Shown here in pieces: positions 18,195 to 27,633 of a stretch of DNA of 36,868 bases. How positions within the stretch are numbered: position 1 is the stretch's first letter; every line of letters begins with the position of its first letter. The stretch is taken from NCBI GenBank assembly GCA_013791785.1, contig VMTD01000015.1, positions 1-36,868 of the forward strand. The letters run 5' to 3'. The position numbers and the translations under genes are program-made. Origin of the DNA: Methanobacteriota archaeon. Lineage in GTDB: Archaea > Thermoplasmatota > Thermoplasmata > SG8-5. The notes beneath the pieces are model-generated. The model was given only the letters and a program-made list of their open reading frames with translations, was not told the DNA's origin and searched no databases.

Positions 18195-19252
18195 CTCAAC
18201 ATCTCTCCTTCTTCCAGTATTGAATCGCCTATGAGTAGCTTGTTCTTTTTTAGTAATTGGTATACTTCTTTCGGGCTCATAAGGTCATCCTTTGAACTGA
18301 ATTCTTCTTTCAATAGTGGCTTAATTTTCTTTACGCCAGCCAACTCAGGAAGAATTGAGGCAATGGCATAGTACTTTTTGCGGTCCAGAGTTCTGTGAAT
18401 CTCTTCCTCGGTGATTAAAATCTCATGGATTTTTTCTCCGGGACGTACTCCGATAATAACCTTTTTGATCTTCCGCTTTTCAATAAGCGCATCAGCCACG
18501 TCAATTATCCTGGCTGACGGAACTCTAGGAATGTATGTCTCACCCGGTTTTGCTTCCTTCACGGCTGCGAAGACAGTATCAACAGCTTGGTCAAGAGTGA
18601 GTAAAAATCGGGTCATATCTGGGGTGGTAATGGTTACAGGGCCGCCTTTTGTAATCTGGTCATGGAAAAAGGGTATAACAGAACCCCGGGATGCCAGGAC
18701 GTTACCGTACCTGACGCACACAAACCTAGTGTTCTTGCAATCGAGGTTCGCCTTCAGAAACACACGTTCCTGTATCGCCTTCGTCATCCCCATCACGTTC
18801 ACTGGCTTGACTGCCTTGTCCGTCGAGATGCCCACGACAGTTTCGACGTTCAGGTCGTGCTCTCTGATTGCTCGCACAATGTTCTCCGGACCTCCGATGT
18901 TGGTTTGTACTGCCTCATATGGGAAATACTCGCACGATGGCACCTGCTTTAATGCTGCCGCATTGAAGATGATGTCTGCGTTCCGTACCACCCCGCTCAC
19001 GCTGTGGAAATCTCGCACATCACCTATGCGGAATGTCAGCAAATCCTTGAAATTCTGGTAGATAACTTCGTCAGTTGCGGATTTCCTGTTTAAAAAGGCG
19101 AGTCGCATGAAGTGCTGCTTCGCCTCGTCGCGCGAGAACACCACAATTTGCTTTGGCGTGCCAGTATCTCCAGAAAGCAATCGCTTTACCAGAACCTTGC
19201 CCAATGAGCCAGTTCCACCTGTAATCAATATGTTCTTATTGTCCAATATCAT
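18191..19252 (-). CDS. capE: UDP-GlcNAc 4,6-dehydratase/epimerase, CapE/FnlA type
   Basis: 353 residues, extended SDR. It has TGGTGSLGKVLVKRLL (about residues 11-26) for NAD(P) binding, FSRDEAKQHFMR, and STDKAVKPVNVMGMTK (143-158). In this last block the usual SDR tyrosine of Y-x3-K is methionine (M154...K158), as described for the CapE/FnlA subgroup. LKQVPSCEYFPYEAVQTNI is also diagnostic. Such enzymes convert UDP-GlcNAc to a 4-keto-6-deoxy sugar with inversion at C-5 (and C-3 in CapE/FnlA). It overlaps both neighbours by four bases. Confidence in the family is high; stereochemistry is inferred. Confidence 0.88.
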   Translation of the reverse strand: MILDNKNILITGGTGSLGKVLVKRLLSGDTGTPKQIVVFSRDEAKQHFMRLAFLNRKSATDEVIYQNFKDLLTFRIGDVRDFHSVSGVVRNADIIFNAAALKQVPSCEYFPYEAVQTNIGGPENIVRAIREHDLNVETVVGISTDKAVKPVNVMGMTKAIQERVFLKANLDCKNTRFVCVRYGNVLASRGSVIPFFHDQITKGGPVTITTPDMTRFLLTLDQAVDTVFAAVKEAKPGETYIPRVPSARIIDVADALIEKRKIKKVIIGVRPGEKIHEILITEEEIHRTLDRKKYYAIASILPELAGVKKIKPLLKEEFSSKDDLMSPKEVYQLLKKNKLLIGDSILEEGEMLR

Positions 19253-20115
19253 ATTTTCACATCCGTATACGTCTTGTCGTCTTTAGATATTGCCTCGATC
19301 ATGCTCTGCCAGCTTGGGGGCTTATAACCAGTTTCTGAGGAAAATTTGGAACCGTCAAGGCTTCTGTCACAGATAATACTGTCATCAGGTTTTATATTGA
19401 TGTCAAGTTTAAATTCTGTATTAATGAGTTTGAGCAACTCGTATTTGGATATTGGTTGGGAAGCGATTTGCCAAACACCAGATAATGCAGGATAATCCAC
19501 TATTATTTTATTCACGATATTGCCCATCTCCAGAGTTGTAAAACCCGAATAAATTGCCTTACGATATCCGTGAACAGTTTTACCGCGATTGCCAATGAAC
19601 CATTCGAGGAGACCATTTTGCGTCCCCAACTCGCGTCCTATGATAGAAGACCTGATAGTGAGGCAGTTTTCACCTTTAACCTCGCCCAAGAACTTACTCT
19701 GACCATATGCATCGGTAGCATCAGGAATATCAGTTTCCTTGTACATCCCCTGAGTTCCAGAAAATACACAATCTGTGCTGAAATGTATCAATCGAATTCC
19801 TCGAGCATTGCAGGCCAGAGCAAGCTTTTGCGGGAACAGGGAGTTGATTTCCAAGGAAGTGGTCAATTCATCTGCCTCCTTCAACTGTTTTATCAGGCCA
19901 ATACAATTGATGACCACATCTGGCTTGACAGAATCAATAGCAGTAATAATGCTCTGAAAATCATTGACCATCACATCTTTCATGATTCTATCTTTTGAAA
20001 TCATGTTTATTTCTCTGACCTCTCTGCACGTACCCAAAATTTCATGCTCCCTGGCTAGAACTTGGACTAGTTTGTGTCCCAGCATGCCGTAGATACCCAA
20101 TATCAGCACTTTCAT
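19249..20115 (-). CDS. RmlD/WbvR-like SDR sugar reductase
   Basis: 289 residues. The frame extends to an ATG at 20142, but ATG 20115 is preferred: it gives the canonical MKVLILGIYGMLGHKL Rossmann start, and the upstream ATG would lie inside the TATA box. Motifs are INCIGLIKQ, HFSTDCVFSG and Y-x3-K in DAYGQSKF, as in RmlD (dTDP-4-keto-rhamnose reductase). There is no cupin domain, unlike CapF of the L-FucNAc pathway (about 370 residues). With the CapE- and CapG-like genes downstream, this favours WbvR-type reduction and UDP-L-QuiNAc as product. This is inference, because no RmlA, RmlB or RmlC is present. Confidence 0.8.
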   Translation of the reverse strand: MKVLILGIYGMLGHKLVQVLAREHEILGTCREVREINMISKDRIMKDVMVNDFQSIITAIDSVKPDVVINCIGLIKQLKEADELTTSLEINSLFPQKLALACNARGIRLIHFSTDCVFSGTQGMYKETDIPDATDAYGQSKFLGEVKGENCLTIRSSIIGRELGTQNGLLEWFIGNRGKTVHGYRKAIYSGFTTLEMGNIVNKIIVDYPALSGVWQIASQPISKYELLKLINTEFKLDINIKPDDSIICDRSLDGSKFSSETGYKPPSWQSMIEAISKDDKTYTDVKI

Positions 20116-20140
20116 ATGCATATTTGAATAAGATATAGCC

Positions 20141-20148
20141 ATATAAAT
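20141..20148 (-). promoter_or_regulatory. TATA-like box for the UDP-L-deoxy-HexNAc module
   Basis: Read on the minus strand this is ATTTATAT, centred 30 bases before ATG 20115, which fits a leaderless transcript. It decides the start of the reductase gene and suggests the module 15510-20115 is transcribed separately from the GT2 and CDP-sugar genes upstream. Confidence 0.5.
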
Positions 20149-20165
20149 GCTTTTGTTTTAGCGTA

Positions 20166-21170
20166 TTAAGAGAATGTTGATTTTAAATTCATGAGCAATC
20201 CTCTAGCTAATGATTTTCTAAATGCCTTGTAATGCCAAAAACGTTTGATGAATTTAATAACGGAAACATATTCACGACCGGGAGTATTCGGATGGATTAA
20301 CATTCTTATAAGTAAGGGTCCACTTTGGCTTAAAACATAATCGCGGCAGGGGCGTATTATTTTCGATTCAACCCCACAATGTTCGTATAAATCAAGCATT
20401 TCATTAAAACGGACCAAAATAATCATAGGAACTAAATCCCACCATTCTCTAGCCCCATCCACTACAATTATTTGTGGCAATCCGATATAGTAAGCTTTCT
20501 TTCCAACTAGACCTTGTGCGAATATCTTTAAATGTGGATATGTAGAATCGAATGAAGAGAAAGCCTCCCCAATGTTGATGGTGTCTGAGTACTTGCACCA
20601 GATAGAACGACGAAATACTGATAATTGAATACCTCCTAGAAGCGCGCTTGATATCTGGGGATCTATCAACAATTCCCATTTATCTATACATTTTTCTGAG
20701 GTATCATTACTTTCAAGTCGCAAATCATCTGGCAAGTCTTTTACTGAGAGAGGTTGCGGATAATTTTCCAATTGTTTGTAATTAATATGCATCGCATTAA
20801 CGAACGCGTAATCTATGTCGGAATGATCTTTTAATATTTGCAGTACTTTTTTGACCCCTCCGACACGTACAAAATCGTCATCGCCAAGGACCCAACAAAA
20901 TTCGCCAGTGGCTAGATTTACGACATGCATTACATTGCGAGCGGCACCAATGTTCTCTTCATTTCGATGATAAAGGAACGATCCAAATTCTTTGGCCCAT
21001 TCAACAACTTCCCCAGTGTTGTCAGTAGAACAATTATCCGAAACTACAAGTTCCACATCATCCCCACACTCTTTTATTTGGGGTACCAGTGATATTAAGG
21101 CAGTGCGTAGCAATTCTGCACGGTTGTAAGTAGGAATACAAATTGATAAGATTGGTTTATTCTGTGTCAT
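20166..21170 (-). CDS. GT2-family (GT-A fold) glycosyltransferase
   Basis: 334 residues. LSICIPTYNRAELLRTAL begins the GT-A domain, followed by LVVSDNCSTDNTGE, RNEENIGAARNVMHV and the metal-binding GDDD in WVLGDDDFV. The C-terminal 130 residues carry amphipathic and basic segments. It is the typical single-domain GT2 found after RfbH-type genes, and could transfer the CDP-derived sugar, though that is a guess from position. It starts 100 bases after the rfbH stop, and TTTAAAAT-like sequence at 21231-21240 could be its own TATA box. Confidence 0.86.
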   Translation of the reverse strand: MTQNKPILSICIPTYNRAELLRTALISLVPQIKECGDDVELVVSDNCSTDNTGEVVEWAKEFGSFLYHRNEENIGAARNVMHVVNLATGEFCWVLGDDDFVRVGGVKKVLQILKDHSDIDYAFVNAMHINYKQLENYPQPLSVKDLPDDLRLESNDTSEKCIDKWELLIDPQISSALLGGIQLSVFRRSIWCKYSDTINIGEAFSSFDSTYPHLKIFAQGLVGKKAYYIGLPQIIVVDGAREWWDLVPMIILVRFNEMLDLYEHCGVESKIIRPCRDYVLSQSGPLLIRMLIHPNTPGREYVSVIKFIKRFWHYKAFRKSLARGLLMNLKSTFS

Positions 21171-21270
21171 TAACTGTCCCTGCCATGATGAGTAAGCTTC
21201 AATGCTAGGTTTATTTCGGAGTCGCCTTGCATTTTAAATCGAAAATCATTGAGAAAATAAGACATTCGCC

Positions 21271-22629
21271 TTACCTCTTCCTTCTGACGAAATTTTCAAT
21301 GCTTGAAGCGATGTAAGATATCATCTCGGAAGTGAGGCCAGGATAAACACCTACCCAGAACGTATTGTTCGTAATTATCTCAGTATTTTCCAATTGACCA
21401 GAAACAAGGTGGGATTTTCCATTGAAATATGGCTGTCTAATCAGGTTGCTACCAAACAACAGGCGCATTCCAATCTTGTCGAGTTCCAGTTGCTTGAGCA
21501 AATCGGTGCGAGAAAATGGCACATCGTCGTGCAGAGTTATCGGGAAACCGAACCATGAAGGGTCGCTGTTCGGAGTCGCTTCCGGGAGTATAAGGCAATC
21601 CTCCATCGATTTAAGTTTCTTTGACAATAAATTAAAATTCTGTTTTCTCGCCTTGATAAAGTCAGGCAAGTGCCCCAATTGGGCGACGCCGACGGCCGCT
21701 TGCATGTCGGTGATTTTCAAATTGTATCCAACATGAGAATAAACATACTTGTGGTCGTATCCTTGGGGAAGATCCCCGAACTTGTGCCCATATCGATTGC
21801 CACATGTGTTGTCTTGACCTGGTTCGCAATGGCAGTCCCGGCCCCAATCCCTGAACGACTGGATAATCTTTTTTAACTTGGGGTCATTGGTTGCAACTGC
21901 TCCACCTTCACCCATCGTAATATGGTGGGCTGGGTAAAAGCTAAATGTGGCTATGTCCCCAAATGCACCTACTCTCTTGCCATTATACTTGGAACCCAGG
22001 GCATCGCAGCAGTCCTCAATGACCCATAAACTGTGCTCCTTTGCAATACGCAATACTTCATCTAGGTCAAAAGGGTTCCCCAATGTATGCGCCAGCATTA
22101 TCGCCCTCGTTTTATTTGAAATGGCCTTTTCAATCTGATCGTTCCTAATGTTGTAAGTTGGTATGTCCACATCACAGAAGACCGGTAAGAAACCATTTTG
22201 AAGAATTGGATTTACCGTAGTTGGAAATCCAGCTGCTACGGTGATTACTTCGTCCCCGGGAACCATGGCTCGCTCACCCAAAAGTGGTGAGGTCAATGCA
22301 GAAACAGCTAGCAAATTCGCAGAGGAACCCGAGTTCGTTGTCAACAGGTACTTCGATTTTAAAAATGAAGACAATTGTTTCTCAAATTCAAGGTTGAAAC
22401 GTCCTGTTGTCAACCAGAAGTCAAGTGAAGAGGAAACCAGTGATTGAACATCCGTTGTATCAAAAACCTTGCCGGAAACTGGAACTGGAGAAACGCCAGG
22501 GATGAACTGCTTATTCCCATGGTAGGCCAATGCATAATCAGCGACCAGTTTCAATATCTGGCTTCTTAGCTCGACCTCGCCTTTTTCTCTACCTGGGTTT
22601 TGCTCCGGTGGTATAGTCTTTTTGCTCAT
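21271..22629 (-). CDS. rfbH: CDP-4-keto-6-deoxyglucose 3-dehydrase (E1), RfbH/DdhC type
   Basis: 452 residues, DegT/DnrJ/EryC1 aminotransferase fold. [14 protein letters not shown] (230-243) has histidine H235 where aminotransferases carry the PLP lysine, the hallmark of the 3-dehydrases RfbH and Col[14 protein letters not shown] (265-277) with C266, C268 and C276, plus C207/C208, fits the [2Fe-2S] cluster of E1. It removes the C-3 hydroxyl of CDP-4-keto-6-deoxyglucose together with an iron-sulfur reductase (RfbI/AscD type), which is not in this window. TTG at 22635 is possible, but ATG at 22629 with GAGG eight bases upstream and a three-base gap from the previous stop is preferred. Confidence 0.92.
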   Translation of the reverse strand: MSKKTIPPEQNPGREKGEVELRSQILKLVADYALAYHGNKQFIPGVSPVPVSGKVFDTTDVQSLVSSSLDFWLTTGRFNLEFEKQLSSFLKSKYLLTTNSGSSANLLAVSALTSPLLGERAMVPGDEVITVAAGFPTTVNPILQNGFLPVFCDVDIPTYNIRNDQIEKAISNKTRAIMLAHTLGNPFDLDEVLRIAKEHSLWVIEDCCDALGSKYNGKRVGAFGDIATFSFYPAHHITMGEGGAVATNDPKLKKIIQSFRDWGRDCHCEPGQDNTCGNRYGHKFGDLPQGYDHKYVYSHVGYNLKITDMQAAVGVAQLGHLPDFIKARKQNFNLLSKKLKSMEDCLILPEATPNSDPSWFGFPITLHDDVPFSRTDLLKQLELDKIGMRLLFGSNLIRQPYFNGKSHLVSGQLENTEIITNNTFWVGVYPGLTSEMISYIASSIENFVRRKR

Positions 22630-22631
22630 TG

Positions 22632-24437
22632 TCAATCCTCAAGTGGTCGTATTATCATCTCTCGCTTAAATTCAACCCTATCCAGGAATGGATACATATC
22701 TTCAAGCGGCTTGGAAACCATTGTCCCATCTTCTTTTCTTAATGATGAAACTGTGGGCACAATCTCTTGATCGCGCAAGCACATGATTTCGCAAATCACA
22801 GCCTTTGGATGCCTCATTACAACTTTTAAAACGCCATCTAATTTTTTACTATCTGAGGCCTTGAAATATTGAATACCGTAAGCGCGGGCAATTTTCCGCA
22901 GGTCTGGGAACGAAACACCGGACGTACTGTCAGTACCAATGAATCTTCCGTTGAAAAATTTTCGCTGTGATGCTCTTATTGACAGGTACCCATCGTTATT
23001 CCAAACAAATAATTTTATTGGAAGGTCATGATGGATTATTGTCTGCAGTTCCTGGAGGTTCATCTGGAAAGACCCATCTCCGGTAATCCCAAGAACTTCC
23101 TTCTTACCTCGCGCAAAAGAAACGCCTATTGTAGCCGGTATTGTGTAACCCATCTCAGCCTGTCCTCCGGTCGTAATATACCTTTGGCGAGCCTTCAATT
23201 GAATTCCTTGTGAGGCTACATAAAATGAGGAACCAGCATCAGATACTGTAACTGAATCTGGCTTCATATTAGCGCTCAATCTGTCGACAAAATAATAAAG
23301 ATTGATGCCATTTTTCTCATTTGCATATTCTAGCAAGCATACAGGGTATTTGGATTTCCAGTGCTGGCATTTTTTTATCCATTCACTGTGACCATCCAAT
23401 GAAATATTATTAAATTGAGTGATAAAATTTTTCGCATCGGCATTAATGAAATGGTCAATCCTGACAGTGTTTTTTCTGTGTTCTTCGGGGTCAATATCCA
23501 CCACAACTATTTTGGCTTCACGGGCGAAGGTCTTGTACTCATGCCCAGTGGATGAAACACTGAGCCTGCTTCCGATTGCTATCACAAGGTCTGAGTTCTG
23601 TACTGCAAAATTGCCTGCGCGGTCGCCCTTGTTTCCAATCCTCCCAATGAAGAGAGGATGCGCACTGGGGAGCACATTTATCCCTAGTCGCGAAGCAACC
23701 ACAGGGATTTTCAACCTTTCTACAAATTTCCTGAACTCATTTACGCCTTTTGAAAGCCTTATGCCCTGGCCAGCGATTATTACAGGTCTTTTAGCCTTTG
23801 CCAAGAGCTTGATGACCATACCAATTTCCTCTTTGGTCGGCTCTTCCTTGAAATTAATTAATTCATCTTTTTCTAATTTTGTCAATCGTCGAAGCCCTTT
23901 AGTTTCAATGATTGCGCCTTGTACATCGAGGGGTACATCGATCCACACTGGGCCTGGTCTGCCGGATTTTGCCAAAAACGTTGCTTTGTCCAGATGATAG
24001 GCAATCATTTCTGGCTCATTGACCATTACTGCATATTTGGTCAAGGAATCTACAACCGGTATGATGTTTGCTTCCTGGACACCGAACTGCCTGAGCTTGA
24101 GCCCGGAATTTGCCACAGTCTCTTTTCTTTTCGACTGGCCAGAGATGAATATACAGGATACATTGTCCTGCCATGCGTTGAGGAGCCCTGTTATGGCGTT
24201 CGTGCAACCACACCCGGTTGTCAGGTAACAAGCACCGAAATTTTCATTGTATTTTGCATAAGATACTGCTGCCATTGCTGAGGCCTGCTCGTGATGGTTG
24301 CATACCACACGGAGGTGCGGATGCTGCGCCAGTCCGTCAGAGAGGAACATCATCCCCCCGCCGGAAACCATGAACACTTCTTTTATATCGATCTTGTAAA
24401 GGTAATCGGCGATGTAGTCAGTTACCCGTGTTTTCAT
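22632..24437 (-). CDS. Thiamine-diphosphate enzyme, acetolactate-synthase-like (YerE-type candidate)
   Basis: 601 residues with the three ThDP-enzyme domains. The N-terminal PYR domain has the catalytic glutamate E50 in [13 protein letters not shown] central nucleotide-binding-fold domain spans about 195-345. The C-terminal PP domain has GDG...NN (G453-G455, N480-N481), binding Mg and ThDP. The sequence is acetolactate-synthase-like, yet no small regulatory subunit or other ilv gene is present. Between sugar genes rfbF/G/H, a YerE-like role is the best fit: transfer of an acetaldehyde unit from pyruvate to the 4-keto group of a CDP-3,6-dideoxysugar. Start and stop overlap both neighbours. Confidence 0.8.
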   Translation of the reverse strand: MKTRVTDYIADYLYKIDIKEVFMVSGGGMMFLSDGLAQHPHLRVVCNHHEQASAMAAVSYAKYNENFGACYLTTGCGCTNAITGLLNAWQDNVSCIFISGQSKRKETVANSGLKLRQFGVQEANIIPVVDSLTKYAVMVNEPEMIAYHLDKATFLAKSGRPGPVWIDVPLDVQGAIIETKGLRRLTKLEKDELINFKEEPTKEEIGMVIKLLAKAKRPVIIAGQGIRLSKGVNEFRKFVERLKIPVVASRLGINVLPSAHPLFIGRIGNKGDRAGNFAVQNSDLVIAIGSRLSVSSTGHEYKTFAREAKIVVVDIDPEEHRKNTVRIDHFINADAKNFITQFNNISLDGHSEWIKKCQHWKSKYPVCLLEYANEKNGINLYYFVDRLSANMKPDSVTVSDAGSSFYVASQGIQLKARQRYITTGGQAEMGYTIPATIGVSFARGKKEVLGITGDGSFQMNLQELQTIIHHDLPIKLFVWNNDGYLSIRASQRKFFNGRFIGTDSTSGVSFPDLRKIARAYGIQYFKASDSKKLDGVLKVVMRHPKAVICEIMCLRDQEIVPTVSSLRKEDGTMVSKPLEDMYPFLDRVEFKREMIIRPLED

Positions 24438-25378
24438 TTGTTGCCACCTCGAGGTACAGTTACTTTTTTTAGTACATCATTGTGCTTTTTTGGGTCAGCA
24501 AAAAAGAAATTTGTCTCGATGGTTGTATCAGTCATGCGGTGAAAATCGACAAGTTTGCCATCTTTAATTGTATAACATGAATATCCAATATCAGCTAACA
24601 TTTCTATTATGTCATTGGGATGATAATCAAATTCAGCACTCCATTTTCTCAACATTTCAACGAAAAGGATGGGTTTTAATTGTTTCAATGTTTCGAGGCC
24701 ACCTTTGAGGACCAGGAGCTCAGCGCCTTCCACATCAATTTTAACGAAATCTATTCGGGATATTTTCTTTTTTGCTACAAAATCATCTAGTCTTTGGACT
24801 GTAGCCTTTACTTTCAATTTATCCTTTTTATGATAGATGTTTCGGAGGGACGTTGCACCAGTAAGTTTCGAATCAAAAAAGAAAACTACTTGGCCTTCTG
24901 TGTCTGAAAATCCGATATTGAAAGGTTTAATGTTTTTTGCCTGGCTCAATGAAATGTTTTCCTTTAAAAAAGAATATGTGTAGGGTATAGGTTCGAAAGC
25001 GAATATCTTGGTTTTTGTTTTGGCGGACGCTATGTTCAAGGAATACCAGCCAATATTGGCGCCAATGTCGAAAACGACATCCTCTGGCCTGATTATGTTC
25101 ATAATGAGCTTAAATTCATTAAATTCATAATTTCCAAAATTTATGATCTCGGAAGGGATCGACCTGGCATCCTGCACATCCCACTTCATTTTAATTCCAG
25201 ATTTTGTTCTTACATATATACCGTTTTTGTTCAGCTCGATTGATTCCAATTTTGAGCTGCCAAGATGCTCCTGATAATCATTCAATAATACATGCTGGGC
25301 GTGCATTTCTTCTATGAATTGGGATTTGTCAATCTTTCCATCCTTATATTTAGTAATCGTGTCCTTTAAATAACTCAT
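24434..25378 (-). CDS. FkbM-family SAM-dependent methyltransferase
   Basis: 314 residues. An N-terminal extension of about 95 residues precedes the FkbM domain: VVFDIGANIGWYSLNIAS (motif I), FAFEPIPYTYSFLKENI, then DFVKIDVEGAELLVLKGG, the most diagnostic block, and PILFVEML. FkbM enzymes O-methylate sugars or polyketides. It sits immediately after the SDR stop (TAAATG junction) with GGTGG upstream, and overlaps the ThDP gene as ATGA. In an operon with a Wzt ATPase carrying a cargo domain, it could place a methyl group recognised for export. Confidence 0.9.
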   Translation of the reverse strand: MSYLKDTITKYKDGKIDKSQFIEEMHAQHVLLNDYQEHLGSSKLESIELNKNGIYVRTKSGIKMKWDVQDARSIPSEIINFGNYEFNEFKLIMNIIRPEDVVFDIGANIGWYSLNIASAKTKTKIFAFEPIPYTYSFLKENISLSQAKNIKPFNIGFSDTEGQVVFFFDSKLTGATSLRNIYHKKDKLKVKATVQRLDDFVAKKKISRIDFVKIDVEGAELLVLKGGLETLKQLKPILFVEMLRKWSAEFDYHPNDIIEMLADIGYSCYTIKDGKLVDFHRMTDTTIETNFFFADPKKHNDVLKKVTVPRGGNK

Positions 25379-26458
25379 TTAAGCCACCTTCGATTTGTAG
25401 TATTCCACGGTTCGCCTAAACCCGGCTTCGATGGAGATTTTTGGGCTCCACCCAAGTTTTCGCATTCTAGATGTATCGGGTTTACATGCATTGACCTTTG
25501 ATTGCATATACCCCGGTGCTTGTTGACTTTCATCCATTACAATTTGCAATCTATCTTCGGGAAATAAGTTCACCAAGCATTCTGCAAGTTGTTTGATGCT
25601 TACAAACATTTCATCATTACCAACATTGTATGCTAGTCCGTTCTCGCCATCAAGCAATATTTTGAAGAAGGCCTTGGTTGCATCTGAGATATAGCAAAAC
25701 GCCCTCTTTGCGCTTCCATCACTGTTAAGGACTATATTTTCATTTTTCACAATTTGTGAGACAAAATCGCAAAATACACGCCCGTCGTCCAATTTCATTC
25801 CGGGGCCGTATGTGTGAAAAATTCTGGCTATTTTTACTGGAACATGGTATTGCTGAAAATATGAAACACACAAAGTTTCAGCAGCTCTTTTACTTTCACC
25901 ATAGCATGAACGCACATCCATTGGATCAAGAGAGCCGTATGTGTTTTCACTGACTGAAATTTGTTCGTCGTTCAATTGACCATAGACCTCTCCACTACTG
26001 AACAAGAGAAAACCCGTTGATTTCTTCTTCCGTGCCAGTTCCAGTAGATTGAAGGTACCGATTATGTTTGGAAGCATTGTTCCTACAGGGTCGGTTCCAT
26101 AATACTTTGGGCTTGCTTGGCTCGCTGCGTGAACCACATAATCTATATTGCAATCAATTTCTATAGGCCTATTTGAACCAAGGTCATGTTCTATTAATTT
26201 TAAATTTTTATTGTTGGCATAATTTTTGAAACGATCAGCTGCTTTTGCTCTATTACGAACCAGACCGATTACCGAGATGTTAGCATTTGCATCCTTATTG
26301 TTCAGTGTGAGTAGGGTTTCTACCATGTATGCTGGCAAAGAACCATTTGCGCCAGAGATTAAGAAAGTTTTACCAGAAAATTTTTCCCAGGTTAAATCTG
26401 AATTTAGAATTCTGGCGATATCCTCTTCGATTATCCTATTATATTGAGAGAAAATCAT
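25379..26458 (-). CDS. NAD-dependent epimerase/dehydratase (extended SDR)
   Basis: 359 residues. An N-terminal extension (FSQYNRIIEEDIARIL) precedes a Rossmann motif FLISGANGSLPAYMVETLL, in which the third glycine of G-x2-G-x2-G is proline. VVHAASQASPKYYG, FSSGEVYGQ and Y-x3-K in CYGESKRAAE follow, and RIFHTYGPGMKLDDGR resembles UDP-glucuronate decarboxylase-like SDRs. Placed between RfbG and the ThDP enzyme, it may reduce or epimerise the branched keto-sugar (a YerF-like step), but I cannot assign the reaction. It overlaps rfbG as ATGA. Confidence 0.75.
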   Translation of the reverse strand: MIFSQYNRIIEEDIARILNSDLTWEKFSGKTFLISGANGSLPAYMVETLLTLNNKDANANISVIGLVRNRAKAADRFKNYANNKNLKLIEHDLGSNRPIEIDCNIDYVVHAASQASPKYYGTDPVGTMLPNIIGTFNLLELARKKKSTGFLLFSSGEVYGQLNDEQISVSENTYGSLDPMDVRSCYGESKRAAETLCVSYFQQYHVPVKIARIFHTYGPGMKLDDGRVFCDFVSQIVKNENIVLNSDGSAKRAFCYISDATKAFFKILLDGENGLAYNVGNDEMFVSIKQLAECLVNLFPEDRLQIVMDESQQAPGYMQSKVNACKPDTSRMRKLGWSPKISIEAGFRRTVEYYKSKVA

Positions 26459-27633
26459 TGCGTGTTGCTCCCGCTTCCTATTGTGCTCTTTGTATCTATT
26501 TTGAGTTTAGGGACTCGTTGGGATTTTCCATATTCTTGGTAAGCCATTATCTGTGAGATTGAATACTTATCCATCTGTTCCTTATTTCCATAATAAGCAA
26601 GATACCAAGCAATCGTTTCTTCTAGGCTTTTCTTTACCGAGTAGGCGGGTGTCCAACCAAGAATATTATTAGATTTTGTGCAATCAAGTTTCAATGTACC
26701 AGCTTCATGAAAAACATCCGTTACCTGAGATTGTGGAAATTCAAATTTCCCCTTACCCCATTCAGACACAATTTCCTTTACTAAATCACCGACACATATG
26801 TTGCCGGTATATGTTGGGCCGAAATTCCAGGCACCAGCATATTTGTCAGGTTGTTTACGCATATTAATTGCCAACAATAGATAACCATATAGTGGCTCTA
26901 AGATAAATTGCCACGGACGTATGGATTGCGGATTACGAACCATTATTGATTTATCCGCTGTTAAAGCTCGAATGCAATCTGGAACTATTCGGTCCTCCGC
27001 CCAATCGCCACCACCAATCACATTGCCTGCACGTACTGAGGATAAACTCACTCCATGAGAAGAGATTTTATCAGGAGAAAAGAATGAATTGCGATATGAT
27101 GAAATTATGAGTTCAGCGGCTCCTTTGCTGGCACTATATGGATCTTTTCCACCCATTCGATCATTTTCCCGATAAGCGTAATCCCATTCACGGTTCTCAT
27201 AGCACTTGTCACTCGTTATACAAATACATACTTTGACGCTTGGTGTTGAACGAACTGCTTCTAGGACATTAACAGTCCCCATTACATTTGTATCGAATGT
27301 CATCACTGGCTCTATGTATGACCGCCTAACCAAGGGTTGAGCGGCAAGATGAAATACAAACTCAGGCCTGTACTTCTTCATGACTGAGCTAACTTGGTCA
27401 AATTCACGAATATCACCAATTATATGAGTAATTTTATTCACAAGGTTGGTTGATTCAAGAAACGAAGGCTCGGTGGGGGGAGGGAGAGCTAAACCTATGA
27501 CTTTAGCACCGAGAGATTCTAACCAGAGGGCTAACCATCCTCCTTTAAATCCTGTATGACCCGTGATTAAAATGGTTTTACCTTTAAAGTCTCTTAAGCA
27601 ATCAACCAGGTTCTTATCTGTTTTCTTGTTCAT
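26455..27633 (-). CDS. rfbG: CDP-glucose 4,6-dehydratase
   Basis: About 392 residues. TILITGHTGFKGGWLALWLE is the characteristic RfbG Rossmann motif. FHLAAQPLVRRSY, ITSDKCYENREWDYAYREND and Y-x3-K in PYSASKGAAE complete the active site, and GNVIGGGDWAEDRIVPD is a family block. It converts CDP-glucose to CDP-4-keto-6-deoxyglucose. The frame is open to 27669; ATG 27633 is chosen because it overlaps the rfbF stop as ATGA, with 27648 an alternative. Its substrate is made by the overlapping upstream gene. Confidence 0.92.
   Translation of the reverse strand: MNKKTDKNLVDCLRDFKGKTILITGHTGFKGGWLALWLESLGAKVIGLALPPPTEPSFLESTNLVNKITHIIGDIREFDQVSSVMKKYRPEFVFHLAAQPLVRRSYIEPVMTFDTNVMGTVNVLEAVRSTPSVKVCICITSDKCYENREWDYAYRENDRMGGKDPYSASKGAAELIISSYRNSFFSPDKISSHGVSLSSVRAGNVIGGGDWAEDRIVPDCIRALTADKSIMVRNPQSIRPWQFILEPLYGYLLLAINMRKQPDKYAGAWNFGPTYTGNICVGDLVKEIVSEWGKGKFEFPQSQVTDVFHEAGTLKLDCTKSNNILGWTPAYSVKKSLEETIAWYLAYYGNKEQMDKYSISQIMAYQEYGKSQRVPKLKIDTKSTIGSGSNTQ

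Noticed and set aside
18411-19061. 216-codon plus-strand frame
   Set aside because: It is antisense to the well-supported CapE/FnlA-like gene, with no domain and no ribosome-binding site.
19249-20115. dTDP-L-rhamnose pathway (rmlD)
   Set aside because: No rmlA, rmlB or rmlC is present, and the neighbours are UDP-HexNAc enzymes, so the RmlD-like protein is better read as a WbvR-type reductase.
23419-23997. 192-codon plus-strand frame
   Set aside because: It is antisense to the ThDP enzyme gene, whose motifs are intact; the frame is a by-product of its codon usage.
22632-24437. Genuine acetolactate synthase (ilvB) for branched-chain amino acids
   Set aside because: No regulatory subunit or ilvC/ilvD is nearby, and the gene is embedded by start/stop overlaps in a CDP-sugar operon.
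24980-25000. GGTTCGA resembling a tRNA T-loop
   Set aside because: It lies within the FkbM coding sequence and no cloverleaf arms surround it. I found no tRNA in the window.
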